This document shows positions 28,506-36,578 of a stretch of DNA of 37,862 bases, one piece after another. The position numbers and the translations under genes are program-made. Numbering within the stretch: position 1 is the first letter of the stretch; every line of letters begins with the position of its first letter. The notes beneath the pieces are model-generated. The model worked only from the letters and a program-made list of their open reading frames with translations, ran no database searches and was not told the DNA's origin. This DNA is from a virus. Location: the IMG/VR virus record IMGVR_UViG_3300025009_000949, positions 1-37,862 of that record; one strand, written 5' to 3'.

Positions 28506-29450
28506 ATGAATGTTTTAAACCAGTCAGTCACCCGTGATTATGCGATTTATCATGGTGACAGCATGGAAGTTATACGGGAGATACCGACAGATTCTTTACA
28601 TTGTTCTATATTCTCCCCACCGTTTGAGAATCTTTATACCTACTCGAACTCTATCAGGGACTTGGGCAATTCTAAGAATCAAGTCCAGTTTATGAAGCAT
28701 TTTAGATTTTTGATTGGTGAACTGTATCGGTGTATGATGCCTGGTAGGTTGGTAGTTATACACTGTATGGACTTACCAAAAATGAAGAGCAGGGACGGGG
28801 TTATTGGTCTTAGGGACTTCCCTGCTATTGTCCGCAAAATGTTTGAAAATGCCGGTTTTATATATCACTCAAAGGTAACTATTTGGAAAAATCCTGTTAC
28901 TGAGATGCAGAGGACAAAGGCGCTGGGCCTGCTCCACAAAACAGTGGTTAAAGATAGTGCTATGAGTAGGCAAGGTATGGCAGATTACCTTGTAGTTATG
29001 CGGAAACCTGGAATTAATCCTGAAGCGATATCAGGAGAATTTACACACTACGCAGGAAATGACCCGGAGGGTGTTTTCGGATACCAGCAGCAGGGTAACG
29101 ATGTTAAAAAATCTATCCAGATATGGCAGCGTTACGCATCTCCTGTATGGTTTGATATAAACCAAAGCAATACGCTACAGAGGAAAAGCGCAAGGGATGA
29201 AAACGACGAAAGGCATATAGCACCTTTACAGCTTGACACTATCGAGAGATGTCTGCAGTTATGGAGCAATCCAGGAGATACGATACTTGATCCGTTCGGT
29301 GGTATCATGTCAGTTGGTTACAAGGCCGTATTGATGGGCAGAAGATTTGTCGGGATTGAACTAAAAGATAGTTATTACAAACAGGGCGTTGGTAACATGG
29401 AAAACGCTGTAGCTAAGAGAGATAAAGAACTTGATGACATGCTGGGGTGA
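28506..29450 (+). CDS. beta-class DNA methyltransferase (N4-C or N6-A) with DDMLG tail
   Basis: 314 residues. Motif IV comes first, SIFSPPFENLY (SPPF at 37-40), and motif I late, LDPFGGIMSVGYKAVLMGRR (about 261-280), the beta-class order. SPPF-type motifs are usual in N4-cytosine enzymes but also occur in N6-adenine ones, so the product base is uncertain. GAGGTG precedes ATG 28506. It diverges from the leftward cassette. It ends KELDDMLG, whose last codons give the ribosome site for the next gene. Confidence 0.9.
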   Translation: MNVLNQSVTRDYAIYHGDSMEVIREIPTDSLHCSIFSPPFENLYTYSNSIRDLGNSKNQVQFMKHFRFLIGELYRCMMPGRLVVIHCMDLPKMKSRDGVIGLRDFPAIVRKMFENAGFIYHSKVTIWKNPVTEMQRTKALGLLHKTVVKDSAMSRQGMADYLVVMRKPGINPEAISGEFTHYAGNDPEGVFGYQQQGNDVKKSIQIWQRYASPVWFDINQSNTLQRKSARDENDERHIAPLQLDTIERCLQLWSNPGDTILDPFGGIMSVGYKAVLMGRRFVGIELKDSYYKQGVGNMENAVAKRDKELDDMLG

Positions 29451-29455
29451 TTAGT

Positions 29456-29737
29456 TTGAGAATGTGCAAGCGTAAAGCTGAAATTACTAAACAGGTATTG
29501 ACAAGGGACAAGCTGATCGAGCTACTTGTCAAATACAAGCTGACCCGTGAGCAGGTAGGTAAATCCTACGGAATATCTACGTCAGCTGTCGGGAGGTTGC
29601 TTAAGGATTACGATATCAATTTAGCAATCGAAAGGAAAGAGTTTAGAAACGCACCATCTAAGATTAATAAGGTGCTATCGTCTTTTAAATGTGGCGGGAA
29701 GGTTACGTGTAGAAAAGATTACATGGGGATGTGGTAA
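29456..29737 (+). CDS. small HTH protein
   Basis: 93 residues from TTG 29456 (ATG 29462 possible), behind GGGGTGAT. RDKLIELLVKYKLTREQVGK and SYGISTSAVGRLLKDYDI form a clear helix-turn-helix, like small phage transcription factors or recombination directionality factors. A basic Lys/Cys-rich tail follows (SSFKCGGKVTCRKDYMGMW). Confidence 0.7.
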   Translation: MRMCKRKAEITKQVLTRDKLIELLVKYKLTREQVGKSYGISTSAVGRLLKDYDINLAIERKEFRNAPSKINKVLSSFKCGGKVTCRKDYMGMW

Positions 29738-29741
29738 ACAT

Positions 29742-30209
29742 TTGATAGTATCTGGTATAACATCCGATTCTATTCTAGATGGTCCAGGTTTGAGAGTAGT
29801 CTTATTTGTCCAAGGTTGCCCGCATGGGTGCAAGTATTGTCACAACTCGTCAACTCGGGACAAGTCCGGCGGATATGAAATGTCAATATACAATGTTGAG
29901 AAAGAGATTTTAAGTAGGTTAACAACTATGCACCAGGGTGTTACTTTCAGCGGTGGAGAACCGTTTGATCAGTCGGAAGAATTATCGATGTTAGCTTGTC
30001 GGTTAAAATATTGGGTTAAGGACATTGTAGCTTATAGCGGTTACAAACTGCACGAACTATTAGGTAACGATTTGCTGGGTGTTGTTGACTATCTGATTGA
30101 TGGTAAATTCGAGATAGATAAGCGAGATATTGGTTTAAAGTGGCGAGGTAGCAGTAATCAAATAATTTGGAAAAAGGTTAATGGTATCTGGGTAAAGGAG
30201 AGTGATTAA
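29742..30209 (+). CDS. NrdG-like radical-SAM activase
   Basis: 155 residues from TTG 29742. The 4Fe-4S motif CPHGCKYC (Cys26, Cys30, Cys33) plus GITSDSILDGPGLRVVLFVQ, TFSGGEPF and RGSSNQ match anaerobic ribonucleotide reductase-activating enzymes. NrdG makes the glycyl radical on class III reductase NrdD. No nrdD lies in this window, so it may act on the host NrdD, on a phage NrdD elsewhere, or on another protein. Oxygen sensitivity points to an anaerobic host. Confidence 0.88.
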   Translation: MIVSGITSDSILDGPGLRVVLFVQGCPHGCKYCHNSSTRDKSGGYEMSIYNVEKEILSRLTTMHQGVTFSGGEPFDQSEELSMLACRLKYWVKDIVAYSGYKLHELLGNDLLGVVDYLIDGKFEIDKRDIGLKWRGSSNQIIWKKVNGIWVKESD

Positions 30210-30801
30210 TCTGTCTGAAAGAATCGGAGATTATGTGGAAACATACACAGGTAAGCAGTTTTGGCCGCTTGACCCGCGACCGGAGGACGTGTGCATTGAA
30301 GATATCGCTCATTCACTGAGTATGCAATGCCGGTTTAATGGTCACTGTAGCAGGTTTTATAGTGTGGCCGAGCATAGTGTTATAGTCGCTAAGGAATTAG
30401 AAGCAAGAGATTATTATCCCGGGGTGCAATTAGAAGGTTTGTTACATGATGCGGCCGAAGCGTACATTTGCGACATCCCGCGCCCTTTGAAAAGACACAT
30501 TGCTAGCTATTCAAGCATCGAGTACAAGGTGCAGAAAGCTATATTCGAGGCTTTTAATTTACCCATGATAACAGCAAACCATCTAGCTTACATGATCAAA
30601 GATATCGATACTTCGCTCATGGTGTACGAGGCAGAAAGCATTATGCCAAATGCGAACAATTGGACGAGTGAGTACAATACTATACCACTAAAAATTAAAC
30701 ATGTTTTAGGGTTATCCCCGCAGGAAGCAGAGAAGCAATTTTTAGATATGTTTAACTACTTAACAGAACAGTTAAGAAGTGATTGGGATGGTGTGTTATG
30801 A
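30202..30801 (+). CDS. HD-domain nucleotidase (YfbR-like)
   Basis: 199 residues from GTG 30202; CTG 30211 has better spacing to AAAGGAG and is an alternative. Metal ligands in GTG numbering: His37 (IAHSLS), His58 (AEHS), His82-Asp83 (LLHDAAEAY). PLDPRPEDV before and ICDIPRPLK after fit YfbR-type dNMP 5'-nucleotidases or related phage HD hydrolases. It would shift the deoxynucleotide pool alongside ThyX and the MazG-like protein. It overlaps the NrdG stop by 8 nt. Confidence 0.8.
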   Translation: MINLSERIGDYVETYTGKQFWPLDPRPEDVCIEDIAHSLSMQCRFNGHCSRFYSVAEHSVIVAKELEARDYYPGVQLEGLLHDAAEAYICDIPRPLKRHIASYSSIEYKVQKAIFEAFNLPMITANHLAYMIKDIDTSLMVYEAESIMPNANNWTSEYNTIPLKIKHVLGLSPQEAEKQFLDMFNYLTEQLRSDWDGVL

Positions 30802-31523
30802 TGTGGCCTGTTGTGCCTCTTTGCGATAAGCAACTGTTGGGCATATCACCTGAAAATGTGCTCTTCGGCGGTTACTTTAGAAAATGTGACGTTTACAAAG
30901 GCGGCGGTGGTTACGATAAATTCCCCGCTGTTTGTAAAAAACGTTTAGGTGTTTATTGTAAAAATCAATTCGTCGTGCAGCTAAGAGGTTGTCCATTAAA
31001 ATGTCCATATTGTTACGTTACAAAAGACGGTATTTGGGGAGAGTCAAAATTCTTCAGTTCCAGAGAATTAATTGATCATTTTAAAGATTCCAAGCAAGAT
31101 GTTTTTCACCTAATGGGTGGGGCGCCTGGATTGTATATAGAGCACTGGCACGAGATATTAGATTTACTACCGAGCGATAAGGTTTTTCACAGCGATTTAT
31201 TATTGGTAGAAAAGCCGTACAGTGCGGAACATCTACAAAGTATAAATAGACCAAACGCTTTGTATGTGGTGAGTATAAAAGGATCTAACGAAAAAGAGTT
31301 TTACGATAATACTGGCACTGTTTTAAATACTGATCTATTTTGGTCGAACCTTAAAGCAGTAGTTAGTAGTGGTATAAATTTTTATTTTACCTTTACTAAT
31401 CCGAGTAGCTTAACAGAAGGTTTTAAAAAGAATTTATTAAAGCTCTACGGATCGTCAGTAATACGAGATTGTTTCAATATTGAGTTGGTTAAATATAAAG
31501 CTTTGGGGTTAAAAGAGCAATAG
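30798..31523 (+). CDS. radical-SAM enzyme of unknown reaction
   Basis: 241 residues from ATG 30798 in an ATGA overlap. CPLKCPYCYV (Cys65, Cys69, Cys72) is the radical-SAM cluster motif. After it come LMGGAPGLYIEHW (the GGxP-like SAM-binding segment) and a half-barrel with LLVEKP and SGINFYFTFT strands. About 60 residues precede the cluster, with extra Cys (CDVYKGGGGY, CKKRLGVYC) that may hold an auxiliary site. No recognised subfamily; not QueE- or PFL-activase-like in an obvious way. Unusual for a phage. Confidence 0.75.
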   Translation: MMWPVVPLCDKQLLGISPENVLFGGYFRKCDVYKGGGGYDKFPAVCKKRLGVYCKNQFVVQLRGCPLKCPYCYVTKDGIWGESKFFSSRELIDHFKDSKQDVFHLMGGAPGLYIEHWHEILDLLPSDKVFHSDLLLVEKPYSAEHLQSINRPNALYVVSIKGSNEKEFYDNTGTVLNTDLFWSNLKAVVSSGINFYFTFTNPSSLTEGFKKNLLKLYGSSVIRDCFNIELVKYKALGLKEQ

Positions 31524-31540
31524 GATTAAAACTAAATATA

Positions 31541-31740
31541 CCGCTTGCCTTTATCTAATGTAAATAATATAATTAGCAGACAACCTAATACTTATGTGTA
31601 ACAATTGACCTTTATTGCGCATAAGACCCTGGAAGGTTCTTTTAGAACTGTTAGGGGGTAACGCTAATACGTGAAACAGTAGGCAAGTAGCCACGGTCGA
31701 TATTAATTTATCGAATTGTGGATGCTTGCCTTTTTATTTT
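31541..31740 (+). promoter_or_regulatory. structured leader with terminator and alternative pairing partner
   Basis: This 240-nt gap before the excisionase-like gene carries GCTTGCCTTT (31543-31552), a middle hairpin region (GTTC-TTTTA-GAAC with flanking ACCCT and AGGGGGT, about 31627-31660), then AGGCAAG (31681) and CTTGCCTTTTT (31725). The first CTTGCCT can pair with AGGCAAG instead of the last one, which would prevent the terminator from forming. This is the classic attenuator or riboswitch layout; no known class is recognised. Confidence 0.5.
31681..31740 (+). terminator. intrinsic terminator ahead of the replication operon
   Basis: AGGCAAG (31681-31687) pairs with CTTGCCT (31725-31731); inside, CCAC/GTGG and TCGATA/TATCGA extend the stem. 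A TTTTTATTTT tract follows. It sits only 24 nt before the next gene's ATG, so it probably gates that operon. Confidence 0.75.
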
Positions 31741-31763
31741 GTCTAAAAAGGTGGTGTAATAAA

Positions 31764-31955
31764 ATGGAATTAGGTAAAGAGACAATGAGTATTAAAGAAT
31801 TCGCTGAAAAAATGAGTATAAGTAGGAGTCTAGCTTATAAGCTTGTGGCGAATGGACAAATACCTGTTATCAGACTGAGCAAGCGCAAATTAGTAATACC
31901 GATGCAGGCAGTCGAAAAAATGTTGAATGGTGTACTGGCGCTGCAGGAGGCATGA
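31764..31955 (+). CDS. excisionase/MerR-like HTH protein
   Basis: 63 residues from ATG 31764, AAGGTGGTG upstream. TMSIKEFAEKMSISRSLAYK and LVANGQIPVIRLSKRKLVIP match the excisionase-family winged HTH: helix-turn-helix, then 'G-x-I-P-x-x-x-x-x-x-x-x-I'. It might be the directionality factor for the integrase, or a regulator of the replication operon it leads. Ends just before the primase-helicase. Confidence 0.8.
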   Translation: MELGKETMSIKEFAEKMSISRSLAYKLVANGQIPVIRLSKRKLVIPMQAVEKMLNGVLALQEA

Positions 31956-31959
31956 TCAT

Positions 31960-34395
31960 TTGGTTAAGAATGATTTAGTACCAACAACTTTGAGACATGA
32001 TGGTGAAATAGCAATATCGGTAGGTAAAAGTCGCTTAGAAACTAATTGGAAAAATAGAACGCTTTTATATTCTGATTTAGTTAGAAAGTTAAGTCAGACT
32101 ACCAGAACGCCGGAAACTTATAACGAATACAAAAAACTATCTAAGAAAGATCAGGGTAGCATTAAGGATGTAGGTGGTTTTGTTGGTGGGCCGCTGAAAG
32201 GTAACAGGCGCAAAGGTGACGCGGTATCATGGAGACACTTAATAACATTGGATATAGATTATCCTAAAGGTGATATATGGTCAATTGTTGAGAGTGTTAT
32301 TGGTCATGCCTGTGTTATGTATTCAACACATGCGCACTGCCCTGACAATCCCAGACTGAGACTTGTTATACCGGTATCAAGGTCGGTAACACCAGACGAA
32401 TACCCAGCGGTAGCACGTAGCATAGCAGGAGATATCGGGATTGACTTTTTCGATGATACTACTTACCAACCACACAGACTGATGTATTGGCCTTCGACGA
32501 GTGCTGACGGTGAATATTTATTCAAAGTCTTAGATGCCGAATGGCTTAATCCTGATACCGTTTTAGCTAAATACCCAGATTGGACAGATAGCAACTATTG
32601 GCCTGAGTCAAGCAGGATGAAAGAAACACGGCAGAAATTAGCTGAAAAACAAGGTAATCCACTCAGTAAACCCGGTGTTATAGGCGCCTTTTGCCGGACT
32701 TATACTGTTACCGATGCTATCGACGTGTTTTTAGCTAGTGTATACGCCTCAGCAGGCGATGGGCGATACACATATACGGAAGGTAGCACTTCGGGCGGGT
32801 TGGTTATATATGACGGTGATACTTTTTGCTACAGTCACCACGGCACAGATCCTATAAGCGGATTACTTGTTAACGCTTTTGATTTAGTAAGGATCCACAA
32901 GTTCGGACACTTGGACGATGAAGCAAAAGCTAACACCCCAACAGTCAAATTACCCTCTTATTCCGCCATGGCCGAATTAGCCGTAACGGATGGAGAAGTT
33001 CTGCAGACCATGGGCGAGGAGCAACTTGCCGAAGCCATGGCTGATTTCAATGCTATTAGTGATGGTAAAGGCTGGTTTAAAAAGTTAAAGCGTAACAAGC
33101 AAGCAAAAATAGAGTCCACAGCGCCGAACGTAATACTGCTACTAGAGAACGATTTTAACATAGCAGGTAGAATGGTTACTGATGAATTCAGTCGCAGAAT
33201 TACTATAATAGGTGATCTACCTTGGAGAAAATTAGATAGGAAGCTAGGTGTATTCTGGGGTGACGCCGATGATTCGGGGCTTAGGAATTATTTATCAAGG
33301 GCATACGGAGTTAAAGGTAAGGACATTATAACGGACGCTTTGAGAGAAGTTTTGCTCAAAAATACATTTCATCCGATTAAAGATTATTTAAACGGTTTAA
33401 ATTGGGACGGTTTATCACGACTAGATACTATTTTTATAGATTACCTGGGTGCAGAAGATAATGTTTATACCAGAGCAGTAACAAGGAAAACTTTAGTCGC
33501 AGCAGTAGCCAGGATAATGGAGCCAGGAACTAAGTTCGATTACATGCCAGTTTTAGTCGGAGCGCAAGGTGTAGGAAAAAGTTATTTGATCAATAGGTTA
33601 GGTCAAAAGTGGTATTCCGATTCTGTTTATACCGTATCTGGGAAAGAGGCTTATGAGGCCGTACAAGGATCCTGGATTATAGAGATGGCCGAATTAGCAG
33701 CTACTAAAAAGAGTGAGGTTGAGGCGGTTAAACATTTTATATCCAAGCAAGAGGACCGCTTTAGGGTATCTTACGACAAATGGACTTCTTTTTTTCCAAG
33801 GCAGTGCGTTTTTATAGGAACCACTAATAATCCTGTATTTCTAAGAGATCAAACAGGTAATAGGCGTTTTTGGCCGATAGCAGTCAATAAGGACAACGTT
33901 AAAAAAAGCATATGGGCTGATTTAACGCAATCTGAAGTAGACCAAATATGGGCAGAGGCATACGCCGCTTGGTTAATCGGAGAGACATTGCACCTGGACA
34001 AGGAAATAACAGACATAGCTCTGTCGATACAAGCTGAATACACTGAAGAGAGCGAAAAAGCTGGACTGGTCAGAGAGTATCTAAATCTACTATTGCCGGA
34101 TGACTGGGATAAAAGAGATTTATCCGATAGGCGTAATTTTATCCATAATACAGACTTCGGGGAGCAAATACAGGGAACAATCCTTCGTGGTAGAGTTTGT
34201 GTTATGGAGATTTGGGCAGAGCTTTTTGAAGGCGATCCGAAACATTTGAACCAAATGACTGCCAGGGAAATAAACGATATTTTGCAAAATACTGACGGAT
34301 GGATCAGGTACACAAAGGGGTGTAAAAAGTTACGTTTTGGATCAATTTACGGACTGCAAAGATGCTTCATTAGGTGTAACCAAGATACTATTTAG
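31960..34395 (+). CDS. VapE-type primase-helicase (replication protein)
   Basis: 811 residues from TTG 31960, 9 nt after AGGAGG. The N-terminal AEP-like primase region has LDIDYP (DxD, about 97-102) and YSTHAHCPDNPRLRLVIPVS. The C-terminal virulence-associated E helicase domain has Walker A GAQGVGKS (about 534-541), Walker B WIIEMAEL (about 570-577) and GTTNNPVFL with an arginine-finger region RRFWPI. Such proteins start phage and island replication by opening and priming the origin. The last codons already lie inside the iteron array, so origin and initiator overlap. Confidence 0.92.
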   Translation: MVKNDLVPTTLRHDGEIAISVGKSRLETNWKNRTLLYSDLVRKLSQTTRTPETYNEYKKLSKKDQGSIKDVGGFVGGPLKGNRRKGDAVSWRHLITLDIDYPKGDIWSIVESVIGHACVMYSTHAHCPDNPRLRLVIPVSRSVTPDEYPAVARSIAGDIGIDFFDDTTYQPHRLMYWPSTSADGEYLFKVLDAEWLNPDTVLAKYPDWTDSNYWPESSRMKETRQKLAEKQGNPLSKPGVIGAFCRTYTVTDAIDVFLASVYASAGDGRYTYTEGSTSGGLVIYDGDTFCYSHHGTDPISGLLVNAFDLVRIHKFGHLDDEAKANTPTVKLPSYSAMAELAVTDGEVLQTMGEEQLAEAMADFNAISDGKGWFKKLKRNKQAKIESTAPNVILLLENDFNIAGRMVTDEFSRRITIIGDLPWRKLDRKLGVFWGDADDSGLRNYLSRAYGVKGKDIITDALREVLLKNTFHPIKDYLNGLNWDGLSRLDTIFIDYLGAEDNVYTRAVTRKTLVAAVARIMEPGTKFDYMPVLVGAQGVGKSYLINRLGQKWYSDSVYTVSGKEAYEAVQGSWIIEMAELAATKKSEVEAVKHFISKQEDRFRVSYDKWTSFFPRQCVFIGTTNNPVFLRDQTGNRRFWPIAVNKDNVKKSIWADLTQSEVDQIWAEAYAAWLIGETLHLDKEITDIALSIQAEYTEESEKAGLVREYLNLLLPDDWDKRDLSDRRNFIHNTDFGEQIQGTILRGRVCVMEIWAELFEGDPKHLNQMTAREINDILQNTDGWIRYTKGCKKLRFGSIYGLQRCFIRCNQDTI

Positions 34396-34688
34396 GTGTA
34401 ACCAAGATCGGAAAAAGTGTAACCAAAGTGCCTAAAGTGTAACCAAGATCAATTTTAGATGAGAAGGTCAGGTGTAACCAATGTAACCAAACTTTTTTAT
34501 CTTGGTTACACCCCTTGGTTACACCTACAGACCAATGAAATCAAGGGTTAAGGGGCTACTGTAACCAATGTAACCAAGTTTTTTATATATAATAATATTT
34601 ATAGATTATATAGGTAATGTACATAGGTAATTATATAAATAAGTAATTATATAGAGAACGCGATTATTTTGGTTACACTGGTTACACC
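34373..34688. repeat. GTAACCA iteron array, probable phage replication origin
   Basis: Twelve copies of a GGTGTAACCAAGAT-like unit. Forward copies begin at 34373, 34395, 34416, 34436, 34471, 34481, 34560 and 34570; inverted copies (CTTGGTTACACC-like) lie at 34501, 34514, 34669 and 34679. The first begins within the VapE gene. Between 34580 and 34660 is a strongly AT-rich stretch (TTTTTTATATATAATAATAT), a candidate unwinding element. Position after a VapE-type helicase fits an origin. The 34396-34708 gap contains no gene. Confidence 0.8.
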
Positions 34689-34708
34689 TTAGCTTTTAGA
34701 GGTGAAAA

Positions 34709-34996
34709 ATGAGAGAGTCAGCAATCGAAAAAGCACTAAAAGATGGCGTTAAAAAACATGGAGGAAAAGCATATAAATTCGTTTCTCCCGGGATGTCAGG
34801 AGTGCCAGATCGGATTGTTCTTTTACCAGGAGGCAGATTGTTTTTTGTAGAAACTAAAGCACCTGGTAAAAAACTAGAACCTTTACAGGCAAAACGTAAA
34901 AAAGAATTAGAGCAATTTGGTTTTAAAGTTTTTAAAATAGATTCTTTTGCAGGGGTTGACGAATTTTTAAAAGAGGTTTTGCAAGATGGAGTTTAA
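34709..34996 (+). CDS. VRR-NUC nuclease
   Basis: 95 residues. PGMSGVPDRIVLLPGG (Asp34) and LFFVETKAPG (Glu48, Lys50) with a following Gln60 give the PD-(D/E)XK core of stand-alone VRR-NUC proteins, the same fold as the nuclease of FAN1. They are structure-specific DNA nucleases, forming dimers. Conserved position between VapE and SNF2 helicase in Firmicute phages points to a joint role in replication or recombination. Overlaps the next gene by 11 nt. Confidence 0.92.
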   Translation: MRESAIEKALKDGVKKHGGKAYKFVSPGMSGVPDRIVLLPGGRLFFVETKAPGKKLEPLQAKRKKELEQFGFKVFKIDSFAGVDEFLKEVLQDGV

Positions 34997-36350
34997 ACCG
35001 CATGTTTACCAAGATTACGCAAAGCAAAAAATAATAACGTCTGATATAGCGGGATTGTTTTTAGGTTGTGGTTTAGGCAAGACGGTATGTACACTAACAG
35101 CAATATCAGAGCTGCAATATGACTACTTCCACGTCGCAAAAACGTTAGTCATAGCACCACTCAGGGTTGCAGAAGACACCTGGGGTAGTGAGGTGGCGAA
35201 ATGGGACCACTTAAAACACCTCCGGGTATCAAAGGTATTGGGATCTGCGAATGAGCGTTTAAATGCGCTACAAACATCTGCCGACATTTACGTAATCAAT
35301 CGTGAGAATGTTGTCTGGTTGGTAGAGCTTTACGGAAAGCATTGGCCATTCGATATGGTAGTCATTGACGAGCTGTCCAGCTTCAAATCACACCAGGCAA
35401 AACGATTTAAGGCACTACGGAAGGTAAGGCCGATTGTTGACCGCTTGGTAGGCCTCACAGGCACACCGGCGCCCAACGGATTGATTGACTTATGGGCACA
35501 GATTTATTTGCTTGATCGTGGCGAGCGGTTAGAGAAAAATATAACCGGATATCGTAACAGATACTTTGACCCGGATAAGAGAAATCAGCAGGTAGTATTT
35601 AGCTACAAACTTAAAGACGGGGCAGAAGAAGCGATATACAAAAAAATATCTGATATCTGTGTAAGCATGTCAGCTAAAGATTGGCTTGACTTACCGGAGC
35701 GGATTAACAATACCGTTACTGTTAAGCTGTCAAACGCTGAAATGGACACATACAACAAGATGGAGCGTGACATGCTTCTCCCGTATGAGCTTGGTGACGT
35801 TGTGGCAAACACAGCAGCAGGCCTGAGTAACAAACTATTACAGATGGCTAACGGGGCTGTATACAACGAAAATGGAGAAGTACAGGAGATCCATAAGGCA
35901 AAGCTATTAGCGCTGGATGACCTGATCGAAGCAGCTAATGGAAAACCTGTTATGGTGTTTTACCATTTCCAACACGACTTAAGCAGGTTGCAAGAACATC
36001 TTAAAAAGCTAAAGCCGCGAGTGTTAGAAACATCAAAGGATATCAAGGATTGGAATAATAAAAAAATTCAGATCCTTTTGGTGCATCCGCAATCGGCGGG
36101 TCACGGACTGAACTTACAAGCAGGCGGGAATACAATAATTTGGTTTAGTCTTACATGGTCGTTAGAGATTTACCAGCAAGCTAATGCCAGATTGGACAGA
36201 CAAGGCCAAACCGAAAGCGTTATCGTTCACCACTTAGTTACCGAGGGGACGATAGACGAGGACGTTATGAGTTCACTTGCAGGCAAGGAAGAAGGACAGA
36301 CAGCGCTGTTGGAAGCTGTCAAGGCACGAATAGAAAAATTAAAGGGGTGA
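34986..36350 (+). CDS. SNF2-family DNA helicase (intact)
   Basis: 454 residues. Walker A LGCGLGKT (about 26-33), motif II VIDELSS (DE at about 128-129, a DELS box), motif III GTPAPNG (about 159-165), and motif VI QQANARLDRQGQ (about 397-408) are all present, with both RecA lobes in one chain. It is the standard phage SNF2/DEAD-like helicase paired with VRR-NUC. Compare the split copy at 24072-26042, which is a different sequence, so this phage carries two such enzymes. Confidence 0.93.
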   Translation: MEFKPHVYQDYAKQKIITSDIAGLFLGCGLGKTVCTLTAISELQYDYFHVAKTLVIAPLRVAEDTWGSEVAKWDHLKHLRVSKVLGSANERLNALQTSADIYVINRENVVWLVELYGKHWPFDMVVIDELSSFKSHQAKRFKALRKVRPIVDRLVGLTGTPAPNGLIDLWAQIYLLDRGERLEKNITGYRNRYFDPDKRNQQVVFSYKLKDGAEEAIYKKISDICVSMSAKDWLDLPERINNTVTVKLSNAEMDTYNKMERDMLLPYELGDVVANTAAGLSNKLLQMANGAVYNENGEVQEIHKAKLLALDDLIEAANGKPVMVFYHFQHDLSRLQEHLKKLKPRVLETSKDIKDWNNKKIQILLVHPQSAGHGLNLQAGGNTIIWFSLTWSLEIYQQANARLDRQGQTESVIVHHLVTEGTIDEDVMSSLAGKEEGQTALLEAVKARIEKLKG

Positions 36351-36356
36351 GGTTTG

Positions 36357-36557
36357 ATGCTACATACCAGAATGTTGAAAGCATCGTCGAACGAATTTTG
36401 GAAGATGTTTTGTGAGACAAGCCCACCGGATGTAAATGTAAAAGATTACAATTGCCCACTGCTAGCGCCGCCAGCACATAAAGGCGGAGGAAGTAAGAGC
36501 GGTAAAAGAAAAAAGAAAAAAAATCTATCTGATTTGAGGAAATATGTATTGCAATGA
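36357..36557 (+). CDS. hypothetical small protein
   Basis: 66 residues from ATG 36357 (TTG 36354 directly before). GGGGTGAGG lies upstream. Has a Lys-rich stretch (GGGSKSGKRKKKKNLSDLRK) after CETSPPDVNVKDYNCPLL. No family recognised. Last gene before an intergenic promoter-terminator region. Confidence 0.5.
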   Translation: MLHTRMLKASSNEFWKMFCETSPPDVNVKDYNCPLLAPPAHKGGGSKSGKRKKKKNLSDLRKYVLQ

Positions 36558-36578
36558 TATTGACACATATGATATACT
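36549..36578 (+). promoter_or_regulatory. possible promoter near end of early operon
   Basis: TTGCAA (36549-36554), 18 bp, TATACT (36573-36578). The perfect palindrome CGACATGTCG (36581-36590) follows at the start site and could bind a regulator. A terminator comes within 50 nt, so a short leader RNA is possible. Confidence 0.35.

Noticed and set aside
33849-34313. 154-codon reverse-strand frame inside the VapE gene
   Set aside because: Shadow of a conserved coding region, no initiation signals.
34373-34688. CRISPR array
   Set aside because: Units are short, irregularly spaced, occur in both orientations and have no uniform spacers.
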